64,000 nucleotides of DNA from positions 310,001 through 374,000 of the forward strand of contig NZ_CAJHOE010000001.1 of the NCBI RefSeq assembly GCF_905120475.1, in the 5' to 3' direction. A model generated the notes under the pieces. The model was not told the origin of the DNA, did no database searches, and was given only the letters and a program-made list of their open reading frames with translations. The position numbers and the translations under genes were made by a program. Positions within the stretch are counted from its first letter, which is position 1; the number at the start of each line of letters is the position of its first letter. Below, piece by piece: positions 34,372 through 43,993 of the stretch. The DNA is from Campylobacter suis. GTDB lineage: Bacteria; Campylobacterota; Campylobacteria; Campylobacterales; Campylobacteraceae.

Positions 34372-35457
34372 TTAGTGTTCGCTTTTTAGACCAGCTCCGC
34401 AAAGAGAGATGATACTATCGCCGTTGATAGTGTGAGTGTTTTTGTATGCTTCATATGCCGCATATACCGCCGCTGTGGTATGCTCAACATAAAAGCCTTG
34501 CCTTGCTAGATTAGCCCTTGCTGGTAGTATATCGCCCTCTGGTATCGTTATGACTTCGCGCTCGCCCGCGTATGAGCTAGATAGAATTTGCCTTCCTCGC
34601 ATAGGTCTTGCGATGGCTATGCCCTCAGCCTCGGTCGGCTTTGCGACTATGTCGATAGGAGCGTCTTTTGCGCCAAAGAACGGAGCGCAGTTTTCGCTTT
34701 GGACGATGAAAATTTTTGGTAGCTTTTTGATAAGTCCTGCCTCATAAAGCTCGGTAAGAGCCATCTCACAGCCCAAAAGTAGCGTGCCGTTGCCAACTGG
34801 CAAGAAGAAGTTATCAGGCACTCTGCCAAGCTGTTCATAAATTTCATAAACATAGGTCTTCGTGCCTTGGTAAAAGAGCGGGTTATATACGTGATTTGCA
34901 TAGTAAACCCCCTCATCAAGCGCCTTTTTTCGGCACGCATCAGCCGTGTCATCTCTTGTGCCATCAAAAACAGTCGCGGTAGCACCAAAGGCTTTTATCA
35001 TATTTATCTTCTTCTCGCTTGTGCCTTTTGGGACAAAAATTTCACACTCTATGCCAGCGCGTGCAGCATATGCGGCGACTGAGTTTCCGGCGTTGCCACT
35101 GCTGTCTTGCAAGACTTTTTTAACACCGATGCTCTTACAAAGCCATATGAGCATAACCGCGCCTCTATCTTTAAATGAAAGCGTTGGCATCGCATAATCA
35201 AGCTTAAAATATAGCTTATCATCAAATTTCACGCTCGCACTCATACCCTCTCCAAGGCTTATGCCTCGCCAAAGCTCATTTTGAAGTGGGAAAAATGCTC
35301 GGTAGCGAAATAGGCTAAACTCGCTCTTATCGACAAGATCTAGTGAAAATTTTGGTGCAGTAAAGTTAAGGTTATAAAGCCCTCCGCACTCGCATTTATA
35401 GCTCAGACTTTCAAGCGGTGCTGTTTTACCGCACTCATTACATACAAAATGGCTCAT
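34372..35457 (-). CDS. thrC: Threonine-synthase-like PLP enzyme with N-terminal zinc ribbon
   Basis: Fold-type II pyridoxal-phosphate enzyme. An N-terminal zinc ribbon has Cys6, Cys9, Cys22 and Cys24 (CNEC, CEC). Lys96 in SFKDRG binds PLP, and DSSGNAGNS (residues 118-126) holds the phosphate/substrate loop. It resembles type I threonine synthase (361 residues) rather than the 450-residue type of many proteobacteria. The preceding ridA, two bases upstream, suggests that the enzyme produces reactive enamine or imine intermediates, so a lyase or dehydratase role is possible. It has its ribosome site in the ridA 3' end. Confidence 0.78.
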   Translation of the reverse strand: MSHFVCNECGKTAPLESLSYKCECGGLYNLNFTAPKFSLDLVDKSEFSLFRYRAFFPLQNELWRGISLGEGMSASVKFDDKLYFKLDYAMPTLSFKDRGAVMLIWLCKSIGVKKVLQDSSGNAGNSVAAYAARAGIECEIFVPKGTSEKKINMIKAFGATATVFDGTRDDTADACRKKALDEGVYYANHVYNPLFYQGTKTYVYEIYEQLGRVPDNFFLPVGNGTLLLGCEMALTELYEAGLIKKLPKIFIVQSENCAPFFGAKDAPIDIVAKPTEAEGIAIARPMRGRQILSSSYAGEREVITIPEGDILPARANLARQGFYVEHTTAAVYAAYEAYKNTHTINGDSIISLCGAGLKSEH

Positions 35458-35459
35458 TT

Positions 35460-35843
35460 TTACTCCTTTTTCATCGCTACTTGTGCCTCTATCTCAACCA
35501 AACAACCAAAGTGAAGACCAGATGTCGGCACAACGACGCGAGCTGGCTTGTGTGCGCCAAAAAATTTCGCATACTCATCATCTATGTCATCCCAAAATGC
35601 CACATCTGGCGTATAAACTCTACACATTATGACATCTTCTTTTTTTGCACCTGCTAGTTGCATGACGGCTTCTAGGTTTTTAAGGGCTTGCTTGGCGTGC
35701 TCTCTTGCTCCGCCTTGTGGTAGCTGCATGGTTGCTGGATCTATGCTAAGCTGTCCTGAGATGTAGAGCACATCGCCGTACTGCACAGCTGGCGAGTAGT
35801 GTGCTTTTCTGCTTTTTGAAAGTTCGGTTTCAAAAATTTTCAT
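35460..35843 (-). CDS. ridA: RidA-family reactive enamine/imine deaminase
   Basis: Hydrolyses 2-aminoacrylate-type enamines released by PLP enzymes and so protects other PLP enzymes. The family blocks are YSPAVQYGDVLYISGQLSIDP and VEIEAQVAMKKE near the C-terminus. The usual catalytic Arg is in VIMCRVYTPDVAFWDDIDDEY. An ATG at 35867 would add eight residues, but the ATG at 35843 has AAGGAG 6 bases upstream. It is first in a two-gene operon with the PLP enzyme. Confidence 0.9.
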   Translation of the reverse strand: MKIFETELSKSRKAHYSPAVQYGDVLYISGQLSIDPATMQLPQGGAREHAKQALKNLEAVMQLAGAKKEDVIMCRVYTPDVAFWDDIDDEYAKFFGAHKPARVVVPTSGLHFGCLVEIEAQVAMKKE

Positions 35844-35943
35844 CGCTTCTCCTTTATTTTGAGACAAAAGAGCATTATAACAATAAAGCTTTTGAAATCT
35901 TATAAAAACTTAAAATTTAAAATTAATCATTATATAAAATGTG

Positions 35944-35968
35944 TAGATTTAGGACGAGCCTAAATCTA
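35944..35968 (-). terminator. Terminator after katA-ankyrin operon
   Basis: A perfect 10-bp stem TAGATTTAGG/CCTAAATCTA with a 5-base loop includes the ankyrin stop codon. On the minus strand it is followed by CACATTTTATATAA, a short T-rich tail. Confidence 0.65.
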
Positions 35969-36451
35969 TATAGTCTTTGTAGTTTTTGGTAAAATTTTGT
36001 AAAAAATTTGTGCTATTTTTTCAAGCAAGCCTTGCTTTTGGTTTGGTATTTTAGACTTTAAAAACTTAGCCACCTCACGGCGCCCAAACATAAGTGCAAA
36101 AGTGTATGGTGTAGCGCCCATGCCGTTGTTTGCATTTATGTTAGCGCCTGCATCTACTAGCATTTTTACTACTTCTAAATGCCCCTTAAACGCAGCTCCA
36201 GCAAGGGGCGTTTGCCCCCTGTTGTTTCGCTCATCCACACTTGCTCCGTAAGCTAAAAGCATACGCACGCACTCCTTTGCGTTATTATAGCTTGCTAGCA
36301 TTAGTAGTGTGTCGCCCTTGGTTGATTTTAAATTTACATTTAGCCCAGCCCTTATCATCGGCTCTAAGCTTTTGACGTCATCGCTCCTTGCAAAGTCAAG
36401 TGCCATAAGGCAAAGCTCGTCATAGCGAGCTTGTTCTGAAGCTGTTATCAT
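35966..36451 (-). CDS. Ankyrin-repeat protein coupled to catalase
   Basis: A 161-residue cytoplasmic protein with about three ankyrin repeats (residues 35-135): [40 protein letters not shown] and [20 protein letters not shown]. It overlaps katA by 4 bases (ATGA). In C. jejuni the ankyrin gene Cj1386 next to katA is needed for full catalase activity through haem delivery, and Pseudomonas has katB-ankB. The same role is inferred here. The C-terminus is basic and hydrophobic (residues 136-161). Confidence 0.92.
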   Translation of the reverse strand: MITASEQARYDELCLMALDFARSDDVKSLEPMIRAGLNVNLKSTKGDTLLMLASYNNAKECVRMLLAYGASVDERNNRGQTPLAGAAFKGHLEVVKMLVDAGANINANNGMGATPYTFALMFGRREVAKFLKSKIPNQKQGLLEKIAQIFYKILPKTTKTI

Positions 36452-37875
36452 ATCTTTAATGCCTTTTTTACGCCACTTGCATACTCTGGTGAAATTTTCT
36501 CAAAATGTCCCAAGGCTCTATCTATGATAAATCTCTCAACGCCTTGCATGCTCGCAGCTATGTTGCTAAATAACGCCTCTTTTTGCTCTGCATTCATTAG
36601 ATCAAACAGAGCCTTTGGCTGTGAGTAGTAGTCCTCATCTTCGCGGTGATTATATCTTTGTGCGGCGCCACTGATAGCAAGATCTGGCTCTAAAAATGCC
36701 TTGTTTTCAGCGTGTCCGCCGTAGCTGTTTGGCTCGTAGTAGGCGCTTGCCGGCATTTCATACATACTGTTATTTAGCGCGCCACCTACGGTGTAGGTAT
36801 TTACCTCGCTGATAGGGGCATTTACTTTTAGTTGTGCGTAGTGTGTGCCTATGCGGTATCTTTGCGCGTCTGGATAGCTAAAAATTCTAGCTTGAAGCAT
36901 CTTATCAGGGCTAAATCCAATGCCCGGCACGATGTTGCTAGGGCTAAATGCGGCTTGCTCTACTTCGTTGAAGTAATTTTTTGGATTTTCATTTAGTGTC
37001 ATGACGCCCACATCTATGAGTGGAAATTCCTTGTGCGACCAGGTTTTAGTAAGGTCAAATGGGTTGAAATTTACGTTATTTGCCTGCTCTTCGCTCATCA
37101 CTTGGATCTTAAAGTCCCATTTTGGGAAATTTCCTTTTTCTATGTTTTCATAAAGGTCTCTTTGATGGCTTTCTCTATCGTTTGCGATGATTTTACCTGC
37201 TTCTTCGTTGGTTAGGTTTTTGATACCTTGTCTGGTTTTAAAGTGAAATTTCACATAAAATCTCTCGCCTTTTTCATTTATCAGGCTGTAAGTGTGGCTA
37301 CCAAAGCCATGCATATGGCGGTAGCTCGCTGGAATTCCACGATCGCTCATTAGTATAGTTACTTGATGAAGTGTCTCTGGGCTTAGCGACCAAAAGTCCC
37401 AAGCGGCGTTGTTTGAGCGTAAATGTGTGCATGGATCGCGCTTTTGGGTATGGATAAAGTCAGGGAATTTATATGGATCTCGTAGGAAAAATACAGGCGT
37501 GTTGTTGCCTACTAAGTCCCAGTTGCCCTCGCGGGTGTAGAATTTTATCGCAAAGCCTCTTACATCGCGCTCTGCATCGGCTGCACCTGCCTCGCCTGCG
37601 ACTGTTGAAAAGCGTAGAAGTAGCTTTGTTTTTTCACCATTGCTTAGCACTTTTGCCTTTGTGTATCTTGATATATCGTGTGTGATTTCAAGCTCTCCGT
37701 AAGCTGCTGAGCCCTTTGCATGCACTGTTCGCTCAGGTATGTGCTCTCTGTTTTGATGGGCTAGCTTTTCTATAAGCTGATAGTCTTGCATAAGAACCGG
37801 GCCTCTTACCCCTGCTGTTAGGGAGTTTTGGTTATCGGCGATTGGGTTGTCAGAAGTCGTGGTAAGTTGTTTCAT
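36448..37875 (-). CDS. katA: Haem catalase KatA
   Basis: Decomposes hydrogen peroxide. It is a small-subunit clade 3 catalase (475 residues). The distal His52 is in [14 protein letters not shown], the distal Asn125 in [15 protein letters not shown], and the proximal haem Tyr in [17 protein letters not shown]. It is preceded by AAGGAAAAA and by a 197-base AT-rich leader. In Campylobacter katA is repressed by PerR and Fur (established), and a weak match to a PerR-like box lies upstream. It is co-translated with the ankyrin gene. Confidence 0.97.
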   Translation of the reverse strand: MKQLTTTSDNPIADNQNSLTAGVRGPVLMQDYQLIEKLAHQNREHIPERTVHAKGSAAYGELEITHDISRYTKAKVLSNGEKTKLLLRFSTVAGEAGAADAERDVRGFAIKFYTREGNWDLVGNNTPVFFLRDPYKFPDFIHTQKRDPCTHLRSNNAAWDFWSLSPETLHQVTILMSDRGIPASYRHMHGFGSHTYSLINEKGERFYVKFHFKTRQGIKNLTNEEAGKIIANDRESHQRDLYENIEKGNFPKWDFKIQVMSEEQANNVNFNPFDLTKTWSHKEFPLIDVGVMTLNENPKNYFNEVEQAAFSPSNIVPGIGFSPDKMLQARIFSYPDAQRYRIGTHYAQLKVNAPISEVNTYTVGGALNNSMYEMPASAYYEPNSYGGHAENKAFLEPDLAISGAAQRYNHREDEDYYSQPKALFDLMNAEQKEALFSNIAASMQGVERFIIDRALGHFEKISPEYASGVKKALKI

Positions 37876-37953
37876 ATTTTTTCCTTTTTAATAAATTTTA
37901 TTATTTGTAAATTATATAGCTTATATGCTAAAAATATTCTTAAAAAATAAAAA

Positions 37954-37966
37954 TTATTAATTATAA
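37954..37966 (-). promoter_or_regulatory. Possible PerR/Fur-like box upstream of katA
   Basis: TTATTAATTATAA is a partial match to the AT-rich dyad seen at PerR boxes (TTATAAT-N-ATTATAA) and lies about 80 bases before the katA start. The region is AT-rich throughout, so chance matches are likely. The rest of 37876-38072 holds no gene and serves as the shared leader of katA and the divergent BCCT gene. Confidence 0.25.
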
Positions 37967-38072
37967 ATATAGTTTTATTGTTACCGCACATATTAAAAAT
38001 GTTATAAATTTTGGCTATTTACTTTTTTTTGATACTCTAATAATAACAAAATCATTCATAAAAGGTTAGTTA

Positions 38073-40007
38073 ATGAAAAAACAAAATTTAGCAAAGTTAA
38101 ACCCAAAGGTGTTTTATCCATCTTTGTTTGTAGTGCTTTTTATTACGGCTTTTTCTCTCGTTTTGCCAGAGCTTGCCACAAAAGTTTTTAAAGGTGGTCA
38201 AAACTTTGTTACAGAGAAATTTGGCTGGTTTTATGTGCTTGCGATAGCAATCATTGTTGTTGCTACATTTGTATTGGGATTTTCAAAATTTGGTGAGATA
38301 AAGTTGGGTGCTGATCACTCAAAGCCAGCTTACTCAAACATATCGTGGTTTGCGATGTTATTTGCCGCTGGTATGGGTATCGGACTTGTGTTTTTTGGTG
38401 TCGGAGAACCACTTATGCACTTTTTAAATCCACCAGCTGGTGAGGGTGCAAAAGTTGCTATGAATATCACATTTTTCCACTGGGGGATAAGTGCTTGGGC
38501 TGTTTATTGTATAGTTGCATTGGTTTTAGCGTTTTTTTCCTATAGACACAACCTTCCATTAACGCTTCGTTCAGCATTTTATCCACTTATAGGTGATAAA
38601 ATTTATGGTAGGATTGGAGATATGATAGATATTTTTGCTGTTGTCGCGACACTTTTTGGTGTGGCAACATCGCTTGGATATGGCGTCATGCAGGTAAATG
38701 GCGGACTTAGCCATGTCTTTGGTCTGCCTGCTATGAATATAATCTTGCTTATTATCCTAACGATACTTGCGACTATATCGGCTGCAAGTGGTGTTGATAA
38801 AGGGATTAAAATTTTATCAAACTCAAACATCTTGGTTGCGATCGTTTTTTTAATTTTTATACTATTTTTAGGCAATAGCGTAGGTCTTTTAAAGGCATTT
38901 GTGCAAAATAGTGGAGAGTATATATCAACGCTGATATCAAACACATTTAACCTTTATGCATATGACCGTGCTAATGACTCGTGGCTTGGTGGCTGGACGT
39001 TGCTTTACTGGGCTTGGTGGCTATCTTGGTCGCCATTTGTTGGGCTTTTTATAGCTAAAATTTCAAAAGGTAGAAGCATTAGAGAGTTTATCATGGGGGC
39101 ACTTTTTGTGCCAACTGGATTTACTTTTATGTGGATGACATTTTTTGGAAACAGCGCGATAGAGCTTGTAAAAAACGGCAACACTGCGCTTGTTGATGCT
39201 GTAAATAGTGATGTGGCTATAGCGTTATTTGTATTTTTAGAAAATTTCCCATTTTCAACTTTTCTTAGCATTATAGCTATCACAATGGTTATAATATTTT
39301 TTATAACATCTGCGGATTCAGCTGCGATGATAATAAACATGCTTTGTTCAAACGGCTCTGACAACACTCCACTTTGGCAGAAAATTTTCTGGGGACTAAC
39401 CATAGGTATAGTCGCTGCTTCTCTTATGCTAGGCGGCGGACTTGCTTCGCTTCAAGCTATGACCATACTTTCAGCCTTGCCTTTTACTATCGCGCTTTTA
39501 TTTGCGATGTTTGGTCTTTTTAAGGCACTTAGAGTCGATGTGCTTAAAAAAAGCTCACAAAATTTTTCAAATATGCCTATATCTGAAATGTCAAAAAGCT
39601 GGCAAGAGAGGCTAAAAACGATAATTGAGCTACCTAACAAAAAAGATGCCTATAAATTTATAAACAATGTCGTGGAAGATTCGTTCTCATTATTAAAAGC
39701 AGAATTTGAAAAAAATGGATTAAAGGCAGATGTTAGTAAGAATGAAGCTGGGGATTTCTTAAAACTTAGCGTTGGTCTTGGCGAAGAGCTTGACTTTGTT
39801 TATGGCGTAAAGCTTGTTCGCAGAAATACGCCTGATTACACTCAAGCTCTTGATAACAGCGATATTTATTACCGAGCAGAGGTGTTTTTAAATGAAGGTG
39901 GGCAAGATTATGATGTCTTAGGATGGAGTGAGGCTACAATAATTAATGATGTTATCGAGCAGTATCGTAAGCATATGCAATTTTTGCAAACTTTAAGAAA
40001 TGGATAA
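38073..40007 (+). CDS. BCCT-family betaine/choline/carnitine transporter
   Basis: Inner-membrane transporter for quaternary ammonium compounds, used for osmoprotection or as nutrient uptake. About 12 helices occupy residues 15-490, with the family motifs GMGIGLVFFGVGEPLMHF and YWAWWLSWSPFVGLFIAKIS (the Trp box). A cytosolic C-terminal tail of about 150 residues follows, as in BetT, where the tail senses osmotic stress. Substrate is not certain. An AAGG sequence precedes the ATG. Confidence 0.94.
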   Translation: MKKQNLAKLNPKVFYPSLFVVLFITAFSLVLPELATKVFKGGQNFVTEKFGWFYVLAIAIIVVATFVLGFSKFGEIKLGADHSKPAYSNISWFAMLFAAGMGIGLVFFGVGEPLMHFLNPPAGEGAKVAMNITFFHWGISAWAVYCIVALVLAFFSYRHNLPLTLRSAFYPLIGDKIYGRIGDMIDIFAVVATLFGVATSLGYGVMQVNGGLSHVFGLPAMNIILLIILTILATISAASGVDKGIKILSNSNILVAIVFLIFILFLGNSVGLLKAFVQNSGEYISTLISNTFNLYAYDRANDSWLGGWTLLYWAWWLSWSPFVGLFIAKISKGRSIREFIMGALFVPTGFTFMWMTFFGNSAIELVKNGNTALVDAVNSDVAIALFVFLENFPFSTFLSIIAITMVIIFFITSADSAAMIINMLCSNGSDNTPLWQKIFWGLTIGIVAASLMLGGGLASLQAMTILSALPFTIALLFAMFGLFKALRVDVLKKSSQNFSNMPISEMSKSWQERLKTIIELPNKKDAYKFINNVVEDSFSLLKAEFEKNGLKADVSKNEAGDFLKLSVGLGEELDFVYGVKLVRRNTPDYTQALDNSDIYYRAEVFLNEGGQDYDVLGWSEATIINDVIEQYRKHMQFLQTLRNG

Positions 40008-40028
40008 TCACTATTTAAATTTTATAGT

Positions 40029-40034
40029 TATAAT
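40029..40034 (+). promoter_or_regulatory. -10 box before the DUF302 gene
   Basis: TATAAT 27 bases before the ATG at 40062, just after the BCCT stop, so the small gene can be transcribed on its own. The TG extension is imperfect (AGT). Confidence 0.45.
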
Positions 40035-40061
40035 TTGAATAAAATTTTAAAGGAGATATCT

Positions 40062-40493
40062 ATGAAAAAGTTAGTTTTAGTCGCATTTATGCTTGCTGGA
40101 TCGCTGTTTGCTGATGACCTTATAAAGGGCGAGGCTAAATTTGGTGTTGATGAAACAACACAGAAGCTACAAAGTGTTATAAGCGAGGCAGGCGTTAAAG
40201 TTTTTAGTGTGTTTGATCATAGCACTCTTGCAAAAGAAGCTGGACTAGATATGCCAAATACAAAAGTCGTAGTGTTTGGATCACCAAAAGTAGGCACTTT
40301 GCTTATGCAGTGTGTTACAGATGTTGCTATTGATTTGCCATTAAAATTTCTTGTAAGTGAGGTTGATGGTAAGAGTATGGTTGCTTATGAGGATATTAAA
40401 AGTATCGCTTCTCGCCATAACGCCGATAAATGTGAGATAGTCGATATGTTAAGCAAGGCTCAGGCTAAATTTTTTAAAGCTGTTACAAAATAA
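40062..40493 (+). CDS. Secreted DUF302-domain protein
   Basis: A 143-residue protein with a signal peptide (MKKLVLVAFMLAGSLFA). The DUF302 core follows (TTQKLQSVISEAGVKVFSVF through VVVFGSPKVGTLLMQ). DUF302 proteins are small periplasmic or cytosolic alpha/beta proteins of uncertain function, sometimes near sulfur or redox genes. The start at 40062 has AAAGGAG 7 bases upstream. A further upstream ATG at 40035 lacks one. Confidence 0.85.
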   Translation: MKKLVLVAFMLAGSLFADDLIKGEAKFGVDETTQKLQSVISEAGVKVFSVFDHSTLAKEAGLDMPNTKVVVFGSPKVGTLLMQCVTDVAIDLPLKFLVSEVDGKSMVAYEDIKSIASRHNADKCEIVDMLSKAQAKFFKAVTK

Positions 40494-40503
40494 TAGCTAA
40501 TTT

Positions 40504-40521
40504 GGGCGATATAAATCGCCC
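40504..40521 (+). terminator. Hairpin after DUF302 gene
   Basis: A 7-bp stem GGGCGAT/ATCGCCC with a 4-base loop begins 11 bases after the stop. No U-run follows. It probably marks the 3' end of this transcript. Confidence 0.5.
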
Positions 40522-40548
40522 CTAACCAAAATTTAAACGCTATTTTGC

Positions 40549-40554
40549 TATAAT
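40549..40554 (+). promoter_or_regulatory. Extended -10 promoter for the second NSS symporter
   Basis: TTTTGCTATAAT: a perfect TATAAT with the TG extension, 34 bases before the ATG at 40588. Confidence 0.6.
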
Positions 40555-40587
40555 CTACCCCTTTTTATAAACATACTAAGGATTATT

Positions 40588-41961
40588 ATGCAACGAAATT
40601 CATGGAGTTCAAGGCTCACTTATATCCTAGCTATCGCTGGTGCGACCGTTGGCTTCGGTGCGACTTGGCGCTTTCCATATCTGGTTGGTCAAAATGGCGG
40701 TGGGGCGTATGTTTTGACATTTTGTATAGCTATGATAGTTATAGGAATTCCTATGATTTTGGTTGAAAATGCCATAGGTAGGCGACTTAAAGTAAATGCA
40801 GTCGATGCTTTTGGCGGTAGTGCAAATGGCAAAAAGATAGCCAAAGGTTGGAAAATAGTGGGATGGATGGGTATCTTGGGTGCGTTTGGCATTATGGCTT
40901 ACTATATGGTTATCGGCGGATGGGTGCTAAACTACATCGCACAAATTGCCTTTGGACTGCTTGATCTAACGCATGTTGTTGATTTTAAAACAACGAGTGA
41001 GTTTTACGAGCAAAATATCGTAAATAACCCACTTTCTATTAGCTTTGCAACTCTTGTTTTTGTGCTTATAAACTACATAGTTTTGGTTCAGGGTGCGGTT
41101 AAAGGTATAGAAAAATCAGCAAAATACCTAATGCCACTTTTGTTTTTACTGATGCTTACGATGGTGATTAAAAACCTAACGCTAGATGGCGTTATGGACG
41201 GGGTTAAATTTTATCTTACGCCTGATTTTTCAAAGATAAATGCAAAACTTTTTGTAGATGTTTTGGGTCAGGTCTTTTTTGCACTTTCCCTTGGTTTTGG
41301 CGTGATGATAACGCTTTCAAGCTTTGTGAAAAAGGATGAGGGGTTGGTTAAAATTTCACTCATTACCGGTGTGCTAAACACTACTATTGCCGTTCTTGCT
41401 GGATTTATGATATTTCCATCACTTTTTACCTTTGGTATCGAGCCAAATAGCGGTCCGAGCCTTGTTTTTAAATCACTGCCGATAGTATTTTCAAATATGT
41501 GGGCTGGCGAGCTTTTTGCTGTGGCTTTTTTTACACTTTTGATGATAGCCGCACTTACCACATCGCTTCCAATTTATGAAGTCATCATCACAACAATTCA
41601 AGAAAAATTCAAAATTCGTCGTAAAAAAGCGATATTTATAGTTCTCGGTGGGATATTTTTACTAGGAAATTTGCCAAGCCTTATGGCTACAAATTTACTT
41701 TCAGATGTTACTATTTTTGGTAAAAATATCTTTGATGCATACGATGCGATAAGCGCTACGATATTTTTTGTTTTGACCTCGCTAGGATGTGCGATATTTG
41801 TTGGCTGGGTGCTAAAAGATGAGGCTAAAAAAGAAATTTTACAAGGTAGTGAGCAGTATAAAAAGGTTGTTGATATTTGGTTTTGGTATGTAAAATTTAT
41901 TATACCTTTTATCATCTTGGTTGTTTTTATAAGCTCTTTTTATGATAATTTTTTAAAATAA
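40588..41961 (+). CDS. Sodium-dependent transporter of the NSS (SNF) family, second copy
   Basis: Na+-coupled symporter of 457 residues and about 11-12 helices. Its helix 1 reads SRLTYILAIAGATVGFGATWR followed by FPYLVGQNGGGAYVLTF. The Gly/Ala around the unwound part of helix 1 differ from the copy at 30956 (GSAVGMANVWG against GATVGFGATWR), so this is not a recent duplicate and it probably has another substrate. It is followed 15 bases later by the CAAX-type protease gene. Confidence 0.93.
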   Translation: MQRNSWSSRLTYILAIAGATVGFGATWRFPYLVGQNGGGAYVLTFCIAMIVIGIPMILVENAIGRRLKVNAVDAFGGSANGKKIAKGWKIVGWMGILGAFGIMAYYMVIGGWVLNYIAQIAFGLLDLTHVVDFKTTSEFYEQNIVNNPLSISFATLVFVLINYIVLVQGAVKGIEKSAKYLMPLLFLLMLTMVIKNLTLDGVMDGVKFYLTPDFSKINAKLFVDVLGQVFFALSLGFGVMITLSSFVKKDEGLVKISLITGVLNTTIAVLAGFMIFPSLFTFGIEPNSGPSLVFKSLPIVFSNMWAGELFAVAFFTLLMIAALTTSLPIYEVIITTIQEKFKIRRKKAIFIVLGGIFLLGNLPSLMATNLLSDVTIFGKNIFDAYDAISATIFFVLTSLGCAIFVGWVLKDEAKKEILQGSEQYKKVVDIWFWYVKFIIPFIILVVFISSFYDNFLK

Positions 41962-41976
41962 ATTTTAAGGTTTTAG

Positions 41977-43182
41977 ATGTTAAATACTTTGATAGCTTTA
42001 TATCTTATCTATCTTTTTATCAAGCTCACACTTGCGGTGCTTGATATGCGTTTTGTAAGGGCAGAAAGTAATAAAAATGCTGTGGTTTTAGAAGAGAGCG
42101 AGTATAAAAACGCCGCACTTATTAAGGTGGCAAATCACAAATTTGAGATAATCTCAAGCATTTTTAGCTTTTTTGTCTTTTTATTTTGGGTAAATGGTGG
42201 GCTAAAATGGCTTTATAACACTATCGTAAAAAATGACTTAATTAGCGAAAATATCGCGTTTGTGATGAGTTTTATCATCATCTCAGCTATCTTTGAGCTA
42301 CCGTTTGGGATATATGAGAAATTTGTAAAAGATAAAAAGCACGGATTTTCAAATATGAGTGCTAAAATTTTCATCATCGACACGCTAAAAGAGCTTGTTT
42401 TAACGCTCGTTTTTGGCTCGGCGTTTGTGTGGCTCATACTCTTTTGTATCCAAAGTTTAGGGCAGTTTTGGTGGTTTTGGGCGTTTTGTATAAGCTTTGT
42501 TATCATTTTGATTATAAATTTGATATACCCGACCATCATCGCTCCGATGTTTAACAAGGTAAAACCGCTTGAAGATGGTGAGCTAAAAACTAGCATTGAG
42601 GGGCTTTTGAACGGACTTGGATTTAAGAGTAGTGGTGTGTTTGTGATGGATGCGAGTAAGCGAGATAACCGTCTAAATGCCTACTTTGGCGGACTTGGAG
42701 CTACAAAGCGAGTGGTGCTTTTTGACACGCTTATAAAAAAGCTTAGTCTTGATGAGATCATCGCGGTTTTGGGGCATGAGCTGGGGCATTTTAAGCACGG
42801 CGATATTTTTAAGATGATAGCGATGAGTGCGGTTATGATGTTTTTGCTTTTTATGATTTTTGGAAATATCCCAAGCGAGTTTTATGAGGCTGTGGGACTG
42901 GTGCAAAGTGGCTCTGGCGTGATTGTTTTTATGTTAATTTTTGCGCCGATTTTTAGCCTATTTTTCTCGCCCGTTATCTCGTTTATAAGTCGAAGAAATG
43001 AGTTTGGTGCTGATGAGTTTGGTGCTAAAACAAAGAGCAAAACCGATATGATAAACGCCCTAAAGAAGCTTGGTAGTGAGAACAAAGCCTTTCCAAAATC
43101 ACACCCGCTTTATGCCTTCGTCTATCATAGCCATCCAAGCCTTTTTGAGCGTATAACAAAGCTTGAAAATGACGATAAATGA
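41977..43182 (+). CDS. M48-family Ste24-type membrane metalloprotease
   Basis: Zinc endopeptidase of the inner membrane with the Ste24/CAAX-prenyl-protease architecture (401 residues, about six to seven helices). The zinc motif HELGHFKHGD lies near residue 268, and the third ligand Glu is in RRNEFGADEFGAKTKSK. The KHGFSNM region and the N-terminal hydrophobic pairs match the family. Bacteria lack prenylated CAAX proteins, so a membrane quality-control role is likely. It overlaps prmC. Confidence 0.92.
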   Translation: MLNTLIALYLIYLFIKLTLAVLDMRFVRAESNKNAVVLEESEYKNAALIKVANHKFEIISSIFSFFVFLFWVNGGLKWLYNTIVKNDLISENIAFVMSFIIISAIFELPFGIYEKFVKDKKHGFSNMSAKIFIIDTLKELVLTLVFGSAFVWLILFCIQSLGQFWWFWAFCISFVIILIINLIYPTIIAPMFNKVKPLEDGELKTSIEGLLNGLGFKSSGVFVMDASKRDNRLNAYFGGLGATKRVVLFDTLIKKLSLDEIIAVLGHELGHFKHGDIFKMIAMSAVMMFLLFMIFGNIPSEFYEAVGLVQSGSGVIVFMLIFAPIFSLFFSPVISFISRRNEFGADEFGAKTKSKTDMINALKKLGSENKAFPKSHPLYAFVYHSHPSLFERITKLENDDK

Positions 43183-43984
43183 AGCCCTAAATCACGCCAA
43201 AAGTGAGCTTAAATTTCACGAAAGTAGGGCTTTTGTGGCTCGTGCTTTGATGCAGTATTTTAGCGGCTTAAGCAAGGAGCAAATTTATCTAAAAGGTGGC
43301 GATGAGCTAGATAATGCTAGTGAGTACTTTAAGTTTGTAAAAAGGTTTAAAAACAGTGAGCCACTTGAGTATATCACAGGTGTGGCGTCGTTTTACTCGC
43401 GTGAGTTTGAGATTCAAAGCGGGGTGCTGATACCAAGACCTGAGAGTGAAATTTTAGTTGAAAAAGTAAGCGAAATTTTGGTCGGTTTTGATACGCCAAG
43501 AGTGTGTGAGATAGGGGTTGGAAGCGGTGTGATAAGCGTAAGTTTGCTCTTAAATTTTAAAGACCTATTTATAATCGCAACCGATATAAACGAAAAAGCA
43601 CTCGAGCTTTCAAGGAAAAACGCCATAAAATTTGGCGTGAGTGATAGGCTAAAACTGGTAAAAACTAGCCTAATGGATGAAGTTTTAGGCGAGTTTGATG
43701 TGATAATCTCAAATCCACCCTATATCGCGAGTGATTATAAGCTTGATGATTTCGTGCTAAATGAGCCACATAATGCACTTTTTGGCGGAGAAAAGGGCGA
43801 TGAAATTTTAAAGCAAATCATCGCTTTAGCGAGTAAGAGAAACGCAAAAATCCTAGCTTGTGAAATGGGATATGATCAAAGGCAAAGTATGCAAGAAGAG
43901 CTTGAGAAATTTGGCTTTGAAGCTGAGTTTTACAAGGATTTGGCGGGGTTTGATCGCGGCTTTGTAGCAAAATCTAAAAAATAA
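43169..43984 (+). CDS. prmC: Release-factor glutamine methyltransferase PrmC
   Basis: Methylates the GGQ glutamine of RF1 and RF2 with S-adenosylmethionine. The catalytic NPPY motif is in IISNPPYIASD, the SAM loop is EIGVGSGVISVSL, and GGEKGDEILKQII follows as in the HemK family. I prefer the ATG at 43169, which overlaps the previous stop by 14 bases; a TTG at 43163 is also possible. Length about 271 is normal. Confidence 0.93.
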   Translation: MTINEALNHAKSELKFHESRAFVARALMQYFSGLSKEQIYLKGGDELDNASEYFKFVKRFKNSEPLEYITGVASFYSREFEIQSGVLIPRPESEILVEKVSEILVGFDTPRVCEIGVGSGVISVSLLLNFKDLFIIATDINEKALELSRKNAIKFGVSDRLKLVKTSLMDEVLGEFDVIISNPPYIASDYKLDDFVLNEPHNALFGGEKGDEILKQIIALASKRNAKILACEMGYDQRQSMQEELEKFGFEAEFYKDLAGFDRGFVAKSKK

Positions 43985-43993
43985 AGGAAAAAT

